Source: Hemileia vastatrix (lineage: Eukaryota > Basidiomycota > Pucciniomycetes > Pucciniales > Zaghouaniaceae). Taken from it: a DNA stretch of 64,000 nucleotides. Below are positions 54,192-64,000 of the stretch, in pieces (the stretch's first letter is position 1; every line of letters starts with the position of its first letter). The stretch spans positions 3,332,001 through 3,396,000 of the forward strand of contig JASXTE010000007.1 of assembly GCA_030280995.1 (NCBI GenBank). Direction: 5' to 3'. The notes beneath the pieces are model-generated. The model did no database searches. It saw only the letters and a list, made by a program, of their open reading frames with translations, and was not told the origin of the DNA. Made by a program: the position numbers and the translations under genes.

Positions 54192-55369
54192 TGTCAGTAT
54201 AGTCTAGTATGTAAGTATGATATAATAGTGTTATTTTATGGTCCTACTACTTATTTATAAATGATTTAGTGATTAAACCTCAGGGGAAGACTAATAGAAT
54301 AGTTATACTCAAATAAAACTCACAATACTTGGATTTAAATGCATGCTAGTGGTGGAAAATAGAAGAATAAAATATAGTTATAGCTTATTATAAAGATAAT
54401 ATCAATTTATAAGGGCTTTATAATATATTTCTGATTGCTAATAATTGTATTATAGTGTTTTGTTGAAGTGTAGTAATTGAATGATGATAATAAACCGTCA
54501 AAATCCCTCCTTACTTATACCCAAATCCACTGGAGTGCACAGACCTTCAATCCAGATGATGTCACTGCTATCCCTGGCAATTACAGCACTGTGAGGGCCC
54601 ATCACCTCCCCATGGCTTCCACTTCAAGCAGTTTCAACACCCAGACCTCCAGTAAGGACCCTCCATCACTATTAATAATAACACAGAGTCATACCATAAA
54701 TAGAAAACCCAGATAAAAGCGGATACCATAAAGAAACAGGTAAAATAAATGATCAAAAAGAGATTTAATGAAACTAAAAGCATATAAAGGAAACAAATAA
54801 AATGTCCAAGCCCCCAATAACATCCCCAAGCATCCACATTAACCCAAAAACATCTTTCCAACCCATAAATCCGTGAATAACCATCCAAGGAAGTAATTTT
54901 AGTTGTCCAAACTGGGTGTATGCGCCTGATATAGGTGTCTATGCTTCTGTAGGCGTTGTGAGTCCACTGATTTCGTCCATATGACCTAAAATAAGCAGAA
55001 AAACAAAGGTTATAGGCTATTAAGGGGCTAAAACCCACTTATATACCTAAATATACATAATATACTGCATATTTCACTGAATATGAGATTTATGTATACA
55101 TATAAGCTTATGTATGTCAATAATTACTTCATATCACTTAAGATAAGTATATTATGACTCGATTAACACCTTAATAAGTATTATTAGGCCATGGATAAGC
55201 TATTTAAACTATTATAAATTATATAATAGAATAATAATTATATATATATATAATAAAATAATATATATTATTATTTTAACCTTATTTTTAAGATATAAGC
55301 TTAATATAGTTAAGGTTATCTTATTTTAAGTATAAGAAATACTCAGTCCTAAGGATATTTAGGCTGACA
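54192..55369 (-). repeat. Cv1 5' LTR (1178 bp)
   Basis: Same length and ends as 46518-47695. By eye about 1% divergence, indicating recent insertion. Confidence 0.95.
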
Positions 55370-55379
55370 CATAGTGTAT

Positions 55380-55720
55380 CTAAATTTAATATATTAAATT
55401 ACTTATTACTTCAGTTGAAATCAAGGTCCTGATATTAATAATTTCAGTTGACTCATAGTCCTAATAATTATATATCAATATATATAACTAATTGAGATTT
55501 GTATTAATTATTTCAGTTTACTTGTTGTTCTGATAATTAATAAATTATTTGATTATTTCAGTTGATTTTTATTGAATCCTGGTAAAAAAACATAAATATC
55601 TTAAGTAGTTTAATTAAAAATTGTTATAATTATTTCAGTTGATTTTTTGTCCTGATAAATAATATATTTTCATTATGCCAGTTGATTAAATATTCCTGAT
55701 AATTGATTATATACCCAAAA
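55380..55720 (+). repeat. Cv2 leader: series of 'CAGTTGA...TGTCCTG' hairpin units
   Basis: Starts of units at about 55412, 55445, 55514, 55559, 55636 and 55679. Each is preceded by an AT-rich spacer and 'ttatttcagttga' and followed within 10-20 bp by 'tcctgataat' or a variant. Together with 46169 and 46213 (before M2) there are at least eight. The better ones pair CAG with CTG and GACA with TGTC. They lie in the untranslated leader between primer-binding site and gag. Confidence 0.7.
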
Positions 55721-55849
55721 TATTTTTATTTTTTCCTTTATTTTTTTTCAAAAAAGTTAAATAATAACTGATTAAATTATAATATTTCTTTCTCTCAGTT
55801 CAGTTATACACAACAGTGACTGATCAAAGTTCTTCTTCTGCCATGATGA

Positions 55850-57405
55850 GGAGCTAGACTTGAATGACTACAATGAGACTTCTGTAAGTTCTCCTTTGAC
55901 TACAAAACTTACTCAAATTAATCAATTATTGGACCAATCAGGATGTGGAAATGCAAGAAATAGAGATAAAAGTGGAAAAGACTGCTCTGGATCAAAAGCC
56001 CCCAGAAGAGCTTCCAAGAGGACTCAAGATAAAAAAGATGCCCTTGAAGAAGCAAGTCAGAAACCTCTCCACTCACATCAAGGAGTTGAGGACAGAGAAC
56101 CTTTAACTAAAATCTAAAGTAGAAATTCTAGAAATTAAAGTTAAGAAATATAAAATCCTTTCTTCAAGAGAAGAAGAAGCCTCCTCCAGCAACAAAAGCC
56201 CTTCCACAATTGGCTCCTTAGCAACAGGAAAAGATGGAAGTTTCAAAATAGAAATGGGACTGGCTAAACACTCAGTGGGACTACCTCCAGGTCTAACAAC
56301 AACAGAAAGCACCTCAGGTAGGTCCTTCCAGGCCCCATCAGCTCAACCCAAACCCTACCCATCCCTACCAAGGCGGAAGAAACAGGAAGAACAATCAACT
56401 ACAATTTTAGCCAAAGCCATGGTAAGCCCCTCTATTGAATCCCAAGTACCCTTTCTTGTTTCTGATTCATTACCTTCAGGTAATTATGGAGGAGGAGATT
56501 ATACATTGAGACCAGTAGAGGCTGGCTTTAGTAGGCATATTGCTCAATATTCTAATGTAACTAATGCTTTGTTATTGATTGCTACTTCAATGATAAATCC
56601 TGATATGGCTATCATTGATGAAAAACTTGATCCTGAATTTTATGAGAATCTGGAAAATTATTCTGTTTCCTTATTAAGAAACACTTTAGATGTAGCTACC
56701 ATTAATGATGAATATTTGAGAGATATTATTACCAAACAAAAACATATAATGAACAACATGCAATTGACTCAAAAATTTAATAGTTTGTTAACTGATCAAC
56801 TTTACCAATCAGTGAGAAGTAAATTACAGAGAGTTTCTTATGATTTCTATAAGTAAAAAGCTACTCATGTGAATAAAGTTGCTTTGTGGAAAAATATCAA
56901 AAATGATTTGTCTAAGTCACAAGACACTGTGTCTATCTGTTACCAGGAACTAGAGGGACATAAGTTGAACTTAAAGAGACTAAGTGACTATTATTCATCT
57001 TTGCAAAATAGGAACCAATTATCTTTTGCAACCATCAATGAGACATTATCTAGTATTCCAAGAGTGAAGACTAGGCTAACAACCATTGAAGAGAAGTTGA
57101 ATTCATTGTTACATGTCCAAAAGTATTCTGAAATTTCTTTGAAAAAACTTGTTGCACAGGATACTCCACTTGTACCTGTACCTGGTTCATCTAAAGTGAA
57201 ACCTGTGCCAGAAATGCCTGTAGATATTCCTGAGTTTCCATCAAAAATTGATGATGCACCTTGTTCATCTACAGAAGGAATGAACAATGAGATTTCTTCC
57301 CAGTTAGAGAAGTTACAGCTTCTTCTCACTCAAAAACAAGCTTTTAGTAAGAGACTGCTTCAAATCAAAAGAATTGGCCAAAATCCACAAATATCAAACA
57401 TTTGA
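55850..57405 (+). pseudogene. Cv2 gag (degenerate)
   Basis: Open segments 55860-56117, 56254-56856 and 56869-57405; the last two share a frame and are separated by one TAA at 56854. The segment 56869-57150 resembles the Cv1/Cv3 coiled coil (Leu-Ser-Phe-Ala-x-x-Asn-Glu/Gln ... Arg-Leu-Thr-x-x-Glu). The first part is Lys/Ser/Pro rich and not alignable by eye with Cv1. The capsid-like part continues beyond 57405 in a broken frame. Confidence 0.75.
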
Positions 57406-60400
57406 TGGTGATTCTTACTCTAATTGGCAGAAATTTATTTTAAGGATTGATAATCTGAAAAATTCTTACACACTGACAGATGAAGAAATTGTGTAAAAAT
57501 TAATTTCTTTATTTACCAATGTAGCCCTAATGTGGTATGAATTTGCCCTTTTAGATAAAAATGACTACTCATGGGAAGATTGGAAGAAATTAATTAAAGC
57601 ACAATTTGTTGGTTAAAATTTTAGGTTAGCTCAAAAAAGGCAGTACAAGGAAGCTAGATATAGCTCTTCTTCTACTGAAAATCCAATTGAGTTCCTGATG
57701 AAACTTGTGAAGATCCTGAGGGAAATAGACCCAAATATGGATTTTGAATTATGGAAGGACAGGATACTCTAAAAATTGCCTATGTCTCTGAGAGACTTAT
57801 TAGTTGCTAGGACTGAGTTCTCAAAAGAACCTTCTTCTTTTATTAATACTTATAATGATGTCCTTTTAAATAACAAATATGATTCTAAAAGATTCATTCC
57901 TAGAACTTCATTGGAGAAAACCTCTGATTACCAACAGAAACCTCCTGAAAAAGTTGGTAAACCTTCTGCCCCTGTTGCACCAAAAAAGTATACAAAAAAC
58001 ACTTGCTAAAAATGCAGAAAGCCTTGGCAGAAAGGCCATGTTTGTGACAAGAAAATGAATCTTGTTGAACAGACAGATGAAAATGCTGATGACACTGTTG
58101 CACTGGATGATACTTCAAGTGATTGTGCCAGAAATGTTTCATATGAATCTCACCAGGAAATTTTAATTCTGAAAAAGATATTCATTATTTGTATAATATT
58201 GACATTGGGAATAATGATTTATCTACAGTAGAAGATGCTGAGATAATAAGAAATCTTGATGACAGCTCAATTATTATTTCCCATCTCAAGGAACAAGTAT
58301 TGATTAATGGAAATAACATTGAGGTTGTTTTAGATTTTGGAGCTGGAGGAAGTGTAGTATCTAAAAAAGCACTTGCTTCAGTGGACCAGGATTATAAATC
58401 AAAACATATGCCTATCATTTCTGAGAATCGGAGAGGTTATGGCTCTGTTTTGTCCCCCATTGGTAAATACAAAGCCACAGTATTTTTCAAATATAAACAT
58501 GGCTTTGTAAGAGCTATGTGAGATTTTGTAGTTAGGAATAATGATAACTTAAGTAGTTGGTTCATTGTGGAAAATGATATTTTAACCAAATATGGCATAA
58601 AAGTGGATCCTTCAAACCAATGCTTCACAATGGGGATGAATGGGAAGAGAAAATTTAAAATTTCCTCCCCCAAAAAATTATTAACACCAGGATTGAACAC
58701 ATGTCATGCTGTAGTTCAATATAAAGGAAGATCTAAAAAAGGAATTCCTGCCCTTCTGTCTGAAATTGACACTTCTTCTTTTCGAGAACAATTTTCTGGT
58801 GAGAAAAAAAATTCCATCATTCAATTGATAAAATCTTTTCCTATGGCCATTGCTCATGGGTCACAAGAATTAGGATTGGTAAAAGAACAAATGAAGATCT
58901 CATTATCTTCCCCATTAACTAAAATACCACCTAGTTTAAAGAAGAATCCTTATCCTGCTTCTCCCACCAAGAGAAAAGATATTGAAGACAATATCTCTAC
59001 CCTTTTAAAAATGAATATTATTGAATAGGTAGTTGAGACACCTAAATATTGTGCTATCTCACCTGTCCTAATTTCTAATGAGAAAGATAAAGCCAGTTTA
59101 TGTGGTGATTATAGAGCATTAAACACTTATACTGTAGATGATATCAATCCTTTACCCAGAATGAGCTCTATACATGCTACCTTACCAGGTGCTAAATATA
59201 TCAGCTGTTTAGATGGAAATAAAGGATATCACCAGGTACATTTTGAGAAGAATTCCCAGAATTTCCTGATGATTGCTACTCATATGGGTATTTATAAGTA
59301 TGTTAGGATGCCATTTGGCCCCAAAAATTCCCCTTCAGTATTAAAAAGGTTATGGATAACAAATTCCATCAAGAAATAATTGAAGGATGGATTATGGTTT
59401 ACACTGATGATATCATCATATTCTCTAAAACAATTGAGGACCATCTTAACCACCTGTGTAAAGTGTTCCATAAGATGGATGAGATTAATATGACACTTGC
59501 CTTATAAAATGCAAATTTTCTCTTCATTCTCTGAAAGTGCTTGGTCATGTTGTCCCAGATTTACAGATATGTGTTGACCAGAACAAAGTGGAAGCCATAC
59601 AACAGGTAAAAGCTCCTACTACAGCTAAAGAGCTCCAGAGTTTTTTGGGAATGTGTGGATACTATAGACAGTATATTAAAAATTATCAGGTCATAGCATT
59701 AACCCTTACCCAATCAACTAGGAAAGATGTTGCTTTTGTCTGTAAAAGTGAAAGACAAGGAGCTTTTGATACTATGAAACATTGTTTGATGTCAGCACCA
59801 ATTCTTGCTTTGCCTGACTTTAATCAACCATTTGCTCAATACAATGATGCAAGTTTTATTTGTCTGGGTGCTTATCTCCATTAGAAATAAGGAATGAATG
59901 ATAAAGTATCAGAGGTAGTAATTTTTTATAATTCAAGAACCTTGAGAAATAGTGAATTGAAATTTGGTGCCACCCAAACAGAGTGTTTAGCAGTATTGTG
60001 GGCCCAAGAGAAACTACATTATTATCTGGATGACCAGAAATTTGAACTTGTCACTGACCTCAGTGCAGTTAAATCCTTCTTAAACTTGAAATCACCTAAC
60101 AGACATATTTTCAGATGGTAGCTAGCTGTTCAAGAATACAGAGGGAGGATGAAAACAGTTCATAGGGCTGTTATTTTTCACTCAAATGTGGATATTCTAT
60201 CAAGTTTACCTTAGTGATATGATGGCTCTAATCCTGCATATGATTCTGAGGATGAAAAAACTCACATTCATGGGATATATATGGTTGATATGGAGAAAGA
60301 GCTATTAAAGCTTATTCTGGATTCATATGATAAGGACGCTGACTTAAAAAGTTATGTACTATATTAAATGATCCAAAGAATGCTTCAATACAATCATTAA

Positions 60401-61840
60401 TTAAAACCCTCCCACCAAATTACCAGACTGCTTTGGAAAAAGGTAAACCTTCAATTGATGAAGGCTACCTCTATTATAGAAGAAAGTTGAGTAATGTTAT
60501 TGTTATTCCTCCTTCTATGAAAGAGATCATCTTAAAAATTTGTCATGATGACATATTAACTGGACATTTTAATCTTGAGATAACAATGATCAAAATTAAG
60601 AACACTTCTTGGAAGGTTAATTAGTCTGAAGACAGTAAACTATATGTTTAATCCTGTAATTCTTTCCAGAAATAAAAAAGATTAACTGGAAAAAGAGCTT
60701 GATTAATGCAACATATTGAAGCTCCTGATGCACCATGGCAAATAATAAACATGGACTTTGTAACAGGATTTCCCATTTCTGGGAAAGACAGTTATAACTC
60801 TTGCTGGGTTATTGTGGACAGATTCACAAAAATTTGTAAATATATCCCTACTCACAAGGATGTTTCCACTAAAGAATTATCTTTCTTGTGGTGGTCTCAT
60901 ATGTTAAATGCTGCTGTTTTTTCAAAAGGCCATTATCTTTGAAAGAGACCCTAAATTTACTTTTGAATTTTGGATGTCTCTGATGGATGTTTGTTGCTGT
61001 GATCTGAAGCTTTCTACTGCCCATCACCCCCAGACTGACGGATTAGCTGAAAGAATGATTAAGACTTTAGAGGACATGATAAGAAGGTATTGTGCCTTTG
61101 GCCTTGAGTACCAAGACAATGACAGATTCACTCATGATTGGGGTATCTTACTTCCTGGTTTGGAATTTTCTTATAATATAACTGTTCATTCTGTTAATCA
61201 GAGAAAGCCGTTTGAGCTCTGGCTTGGATATGTTCCAAATACTCCTGCACAAATTCTCAATAATAAAATACATAAATTTGATTTACATCCTGGTGTAAAA
61301 TCTTTTCTCCAAATGAAAAAACTTTGCAGAAGTTATGCTCAAAAATGTATTGAAAAATCTTTTGAATATGAGAAGAAGAGGTGGGACAAATCCCATAAAG
61401 AAAACACTTGTAAAAAGGATGATGAAGTACTGATTTCTACAGTCCACTTCAATTTAAAAGGTAATAAAAAATTAAAAGACCCATTTGTAGGTCCATTTTT
61501 TGTCAGAAGAATGGTTGGTGATAATGCAGTTGAAGTTATCTAGTACTTTCCATATGACAGAAAACATACTCTTTTTCCAATATCTTTTCTGAAATCTCAT
61601 ATATCTAATAGCGATTTTTTTCTCAAAAGGAGGAGAAGACCAAAGAATACCCCTATTGAAATCACTGAGACATCAGAAATTGATAAGATTCTCAATGCCA
61701 GAATAAATACTGCTGAAAAAGGTACTGAATACTTATTGAGATTCAAGAATAAATCTTCTGAATATGATTATTGGATACCTGGAAAAGAGATATCTAATCT
61801 TCCTACTCTACTAAAGAAATATAAAAAGAAAAAATTATAG
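57406..61840 (+). pseudogene. Cv2 pol (degenerate)
   Basis: Capsid end and zinc knuckle lie near 58005-58055 (a TAA replaces Tyr in the knuckle). The protease has Leu-Asp-Phe-Gly-Ala at about 58330 (Thr of Asp-Thr-Gly-Ala replaced). RT (58880-59520) has Tyr-Thr-Asp-Asp at 59400 (Ile to Thr). RNase H (59820-60120) has Tyr-Asn-Asp-Ala-Ser. The integrase (60480-61540) has Asn-Met-Asp-Phe, Phe-Glu-Arg-Asp-Pro (second catalytic Asp now Glu) and Leu-Ala-Glu-Arg. The chromodomain is at about 61670-61830. Many stops and at least three frameshifts are present. The layout equals Cv1, so they are sister families. Confidence 0.9.
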
Positions 61841-61872
61841 CATTTTTTTAATGTTTTTTTAGAGTGAGGGAG

Positions 61873-62672
61873 CGTCAGCCAGGCTTCTAGACATATGCAG
61901 TAAAATAATTAATTATTTACTGGGATGAAGCCACACCTTGTTTCTTATTCTCTTATTAATTATATTATATTTAATTTAACATTACTTGTAATAAATTAAT
62001 TAATTAAAATGAGTAAATTTAAGTAAATATTTAAATTAATTTCCCTTATATTTTTATTCCCTAACACTGTGCTCAATGACAGGTTAAAGGAGATAAAAAT
62101 ATACCAATACTAAAATTGATACAAATTCAAATTAGTTTATTTAAAATACTAAAATTATATTAAATTTTAAACATTTAAAAAAATTAAATGGTTTTGTACT
62201 AAGTGTGAAATTTAAAGTGAACTTTAAAATATATATCACATAAATTAATAAATATATTAAAATATGTTCTTGACACATCTTTTTAGTACTCTCTGTTATT
62301 TGGAATCTCTTGTTTTTGGAGTATCTTTTCTCTCAGACCCTTGTATGTAGTCTTCTTAACTCTATGTGTTCAATCTCTCATTTTTTCCTATAAAAGGCCT
62401 TCCACTTTGTGCTGTTTTGATTCATTACTTATCACTTAAAAATTTTTATATACAACAAAAATCATTTTTATTGCTACTACTTCTGCTTTAGTACTTACAT
62501 TTACCTAACTCTAAATCTCATAAGTAATAATAATATTATTCCTTTACCTTCAAATGAGTAATAGATCATAAAAGATAATAACTACATACTTGTTTTGAAA
62601 TCCTTGAGTTATCCAACTTCTCTGCCATTTGGACTGCTGTAAACTCTTTGAGACCATTAGGACCCCTTGACA
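61873..62672 (+). repeat. Cv2 3' LTR (800 bp)
   Basis: Starts CGTCAGCCAGG directly after the polypurine tract and ends CCCCTTGACA. TATA 'tataaaa' at about 62389-62395. Confidence 0.9.
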
Positions 62673-62980
62673 TCTATTCTATTCTATTACTTTCTTTTCT
62701 TTTCCTTTCATATTTTACATTTTTTACATTTTTTTTACATTTTTTTTAAATTTTATCATTTATTATTAATTATTATTATTATTATTATTATTATTTACTG
62801 TTTTTTTCTTGAAAAAAAAATCCTCATGGTTGCAAAATATTTTTCTTAGACTTTATATTTGGACTTACTTTTCTTATATTTTTTACTGATATATGTCCCT
62901 CCCTACAATATTCCCCAATTTTGCGTGAAAAAATACAAAAAAAATATAAAATAACCCAAATTGTTTTAAATTTACCCATT
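62673..62980. other. Right arm of FB-E and eroded junction
   Basis: T-rich tract with an (ATT)n microsatellite at about 62765-62795, then the inverse of the foldback arm to about 62930, then about 50 bp of AT-rich sequence before H4. No gene. Confidence 0.6.
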
Positions 62981-63062
62981 AGGGGGTATCAATGTTCAGG
63001 TATTTGCAATTAGGGATCAGGAATTTTTTTTTGAAATCTGACATTATTAATTGTAGAACATT

Positions 63063-63094
63063 CTTCTCCACTAGCCCTAGGGTTAGTGGAGAAG
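63063..63094. promoter_or_regulatory. Subterminal palindrome of H4
   Basis: CTTCTCCACTAGCCC, TA, GGGTTAGTGGAGAAG. It is homologous to the H3 palindrome, but with A replaced by C in the left arm and the paired T by G in the right arm, so pairing is kept. One G-T pair arises from GGGC to GGGT. Confidence 0.85.
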
Positions 63095-63375
63095 TATTGC
63101 ATGATAATGCATTATCCCTCATCTTACACCCTGATTTTCATTCCTAGTTCCTGATCCCAAACTCATCACATCCATGATTGATTTGTCAGCAAGTCACATG
63201 ACATATAATTTTGGATGCCATCCTTATGTCTATCTTCAGTCTATGCTACTTATTTTTGGTGGAAAACACATATCATTTTTTTTCTATCTGAACACCCCAC
63301 CTGCTCATTTGATGGCAAATTCCCACTTCCCATTCATCACCTAACCCTTCTACCAACAACCCTTTCTACCATAAA

Positions 63376-63600
63376 AAATGAAAAACCTCTCTAATAGGAA
63401 GCAAATTCACTCAGCTGTGAATGCTATCACTTTAACTTTAGCTGCTGACTTTGACACTTACTTGGGTTTGGAAGAGACTTTAGCTTATAAGTCCTTTCAA
63501 TAATCTTTATGAAGAAGTGATCCTGAAACTGCACTAGTTCTCCCCTCCCTTGAAATACAAAACATTCTTTTCACTGGCATATGCTCTGTCATTATGCCAA
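63376..63600 (+). pseudogene. H4 transposase with internal deletion
   Basis: The start Met-Lys-Asn-Leu-Ser-Asn-Arg is at about 63378, homologous to Met-Lys-His-Leu-Ser-Thr-Arg of H3. About 40 codons follow to Leu-Ala-Tyr-x-Ser-Phe. The sequence then jumps directly (about 63505) to the extreme C-terminal region (Asp-Pro-Glu-x-Ala-Leu ... Leu-Pro-Ser-Leu-Glu). The whole catalytic core is gone, so H4 depends on a transposase supplied from elsewhere. Confidence 0.65.
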
Positions 63601-63649
63601 TCACCCTGCAACATTTTGAAACACAACCCTTTTTAATGTTTTTCTTTCA

Positions 63650-63930
63650 TACTCTCCAAATGTTCCACTTGTGTGCTTTATTCACTTGGTTTGGTGTTTT
63701 TGTTTTTTGCATAATCATTTTAATTTTGGATTTATGGTGAATGTCTCATTTTTGGATGTCTCATTTTTTTCCTTCATCAACTCAACATGAAATCACATAT
63801 TTTCTTTCAGTGTATAATTTTTCGCTGTTTCTTTTTTTCATTCATACCTCTTATCCTTTTCCTCCTCTCCTCAAAAACATCACTCAAATAATTTGATTTC
63901 ATTTATTTTCTCATATCTTTACTTATTTTT
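63650..63930 (+). promoter_or_regulatory. Leader block of a TET/JBP-like gene, H4 copy
   Basis: It shares 'catactctccaaatg', 'ttattcacttgg', 'tcatcaactcaacatgaaat' and 'cattcatacctcttatcctt' with the blocks at 14290-14580 and 31813-32490. The equivalent of 'catctctccag-gtaagt' is less clear here. Its presence predicts a TET/JBP-like gene to the right of the window. Confidence 0.5.
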
Positions 63931-64000
63931 TTGATTTTTTGATTGCTAATTATACCTTTTTTCTCTTTTTTGTATCTAAATTTTTTTTGTAAGTGGTTAT

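Larger units (their letters stand above)
46518..55369 (-). mobile_element. Cv1: young, almost complete Ty3/gypsy chromovirus, minus strand (8852 bp)
   Basis: Two 1178-bp LTRs, with about a dozen differences by eye, enclose gag-pol on minus. Flanks are CATAT at 46513-46517 and CATAG at 55370-55374, a 5-bp TSD with one change (the uninterrupted M1 has CATAG). Next to the 3' LTR is a polypurine tract reading GGGGTGAGGGAG on minus (47696-47707). Next to the 5' LTR is TTGGGGGTCTTTCC as primer-binding zone (54179-54191). It is the most recent insertion in the right stack. Confidence 0.95.
46259..55376. mobile_element. M2: MITE copy in the Cv2 leader, split by Cv1
   Basis: The left part 46259-46517 starts CACCACACAATATGGG. 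The right part 55370-55376 is 'catagtg'. TAT is duplicated at 46256-46258 and 55377-55379. Same family as M1, with similar 'gagttcagtctgagttc' repeats inside. Confidence 0.85.
44940..62672 (+). mobile_element. Cv2: old Ty3/gypsy chromovirus, plus strand, host of M2 and Cv1
   Basis: LTRs are 44940-45738 and 61873-62672. TCTAT is duplicated at 44935-44939 and 62673-62677. Without M2 and Cv1 its own length is about 8.6 kb. The LTRs differ at several percent of positions, so it is clearly older than Cv1. The polypurine tract 'agagtgagggag' (61861-61872) directly precedes the 3' LTR. The coding region is riddled with stops. Confidence 0.9.
35058..62930. mobile_element. Foldback MITE FB-E, split by S4 and Cv2
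   Basis: The left arm starts 'cactatgcaacaagtaagat' at 35058 and breaks at 35117. It resumes at 44144 ('tattccagggagagacataa'), runs through a T-rich loop to 44939, breaks again, and resumes at 62673. The right arm near 62815-62925 has 'cctcatggttgcaaaatatt' and 'tgtccctccctacaatattc'. The right terminus is eroded and its exact end is uncertain. Confidence 0.6.
62981..64000 (+). mobile_element. H4: Harbinger-like element, left part, cut by the window end
   Basis: It starts AGGGGGTATCAATGTTCAGG at 62981, preceded by ATT. It is in opposite orientation to H3: the palindrome (63063-63094), transposase start, deleted transposase and TET leader block (63650-63930) follow in order on plus. The TET coding exons, if present, would lie beyond 64000. 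Confidence 0.85.

Noticed and set aside
56854..57405. A shared, possibly programmed stop between gag segments in Cv1 and Cv2.
   Set aside because: Both elements have an in-frame TAA in the gag region, but the two stops fall at different points relative to the coiled coil, and Cv3 is open at the Cv1 position. They are independent mutations.

Overview
This is an AT-rich eukaryotic window, almost certainly from a filamentous fungus, and consists almost entirely of transposable elements nested inside one another. The coding families point to a basidiomycete, most likely a rust fungus (Pucciniales) with a large repeat-filled genome. They are chromodomain-bearing Ty3/gypsy elements, PIF/Harbinger-type DNA transposons with a Myb/SANT partner gene, TET/JBP-like 2-oxoglutarate/Fe(II) oxygenases, and short GT-AG introns of about 54-75 nt. 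The assignment rests on recalled family resemblance and was not checked by search. I saw no rRNA, tRNA or CRISPR array, and only one plausible non-transposon gene: a small secreted cysteine-rich protein at 1941-2288, minus strand.

Names used below. Cv1-Cv4 are Ty3/gypsy (chromovirus) LTR elements. S1-S4 are solo LTRs. H1-H4 are related Harbinger-like TIR elements. P0 is an outer PIF-type element. FB-A to FB-E are foldback MITEs. M1 and M2 are copies of a ~240-270 bp MITE. Most nested boundaries were fixed from terminal repeats plus target-site duplications (TSDs) read directly.

Layout. 1-578 is the end of an LTR of the Cv2 family. 579-2900 is non-repetitive except for a 104-bp tandem duplication, the secreted-protein gene and a G23 run. 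2900-5100 holds foldback MITEs and a tandem repeat. Left stack: FB-D (5014-34784) contains P0 (5106-34454, TSD TAA). P0 contains S3 (5469-25161, TSD TTATT) and H3 (25697-34127, flanks AAT). S3 contains S1 (5862-6988, TSD TTACT) and Cv3 (7262-24625). Cv3 contains S2 (7594-13554, TSD AAAAT), which itself holds H1 (8302-12996), and also H2 (13854-17400) and M1 (22048-22286). Right stack: FB-E (35058 to about 62930) contains S4 (35118-44143, TSD TATTC), which holds Cv4 (35678-43196, TSD AATTA). It also contains Cv2 (44940-62672, TSD TCTAT). Cv2 holds M2 (46259-55376, TSD TAT), and M2 holds the young Cv1 (46518-55369). H4 starts at 62981 and runs off the window.

How the genes relate. The Cv elements encode gag, protease, reverse transcriptase, RNase H, integrase and a chromodomain. 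Cv1 is nearly intact, with near-identical LTRs and two in-frame stops; the others are decayed. Cv4 also carries an antisense gene for a Zn2Cys6-cluster protein beside its 3' LTR. The H elements carry a Myb/SANT-like coiled-coil protein and a DDE (HARBI1-type) transposase. In two copies they also carry a TET/JBP-like dioxygenase gene with its own leader exon, and the same leader recurs in the third (H4). The H elements also have palindromic subterminal hairpins whose arms vary in a compensatory way. I regard this transposon-borne TET/JBP plus Myb plus transposase set with structured ends as the most interesting system here. Many in-frame stops are TGA where a related copy or the family has CGA, which suggests C-to-T decay at CpG.
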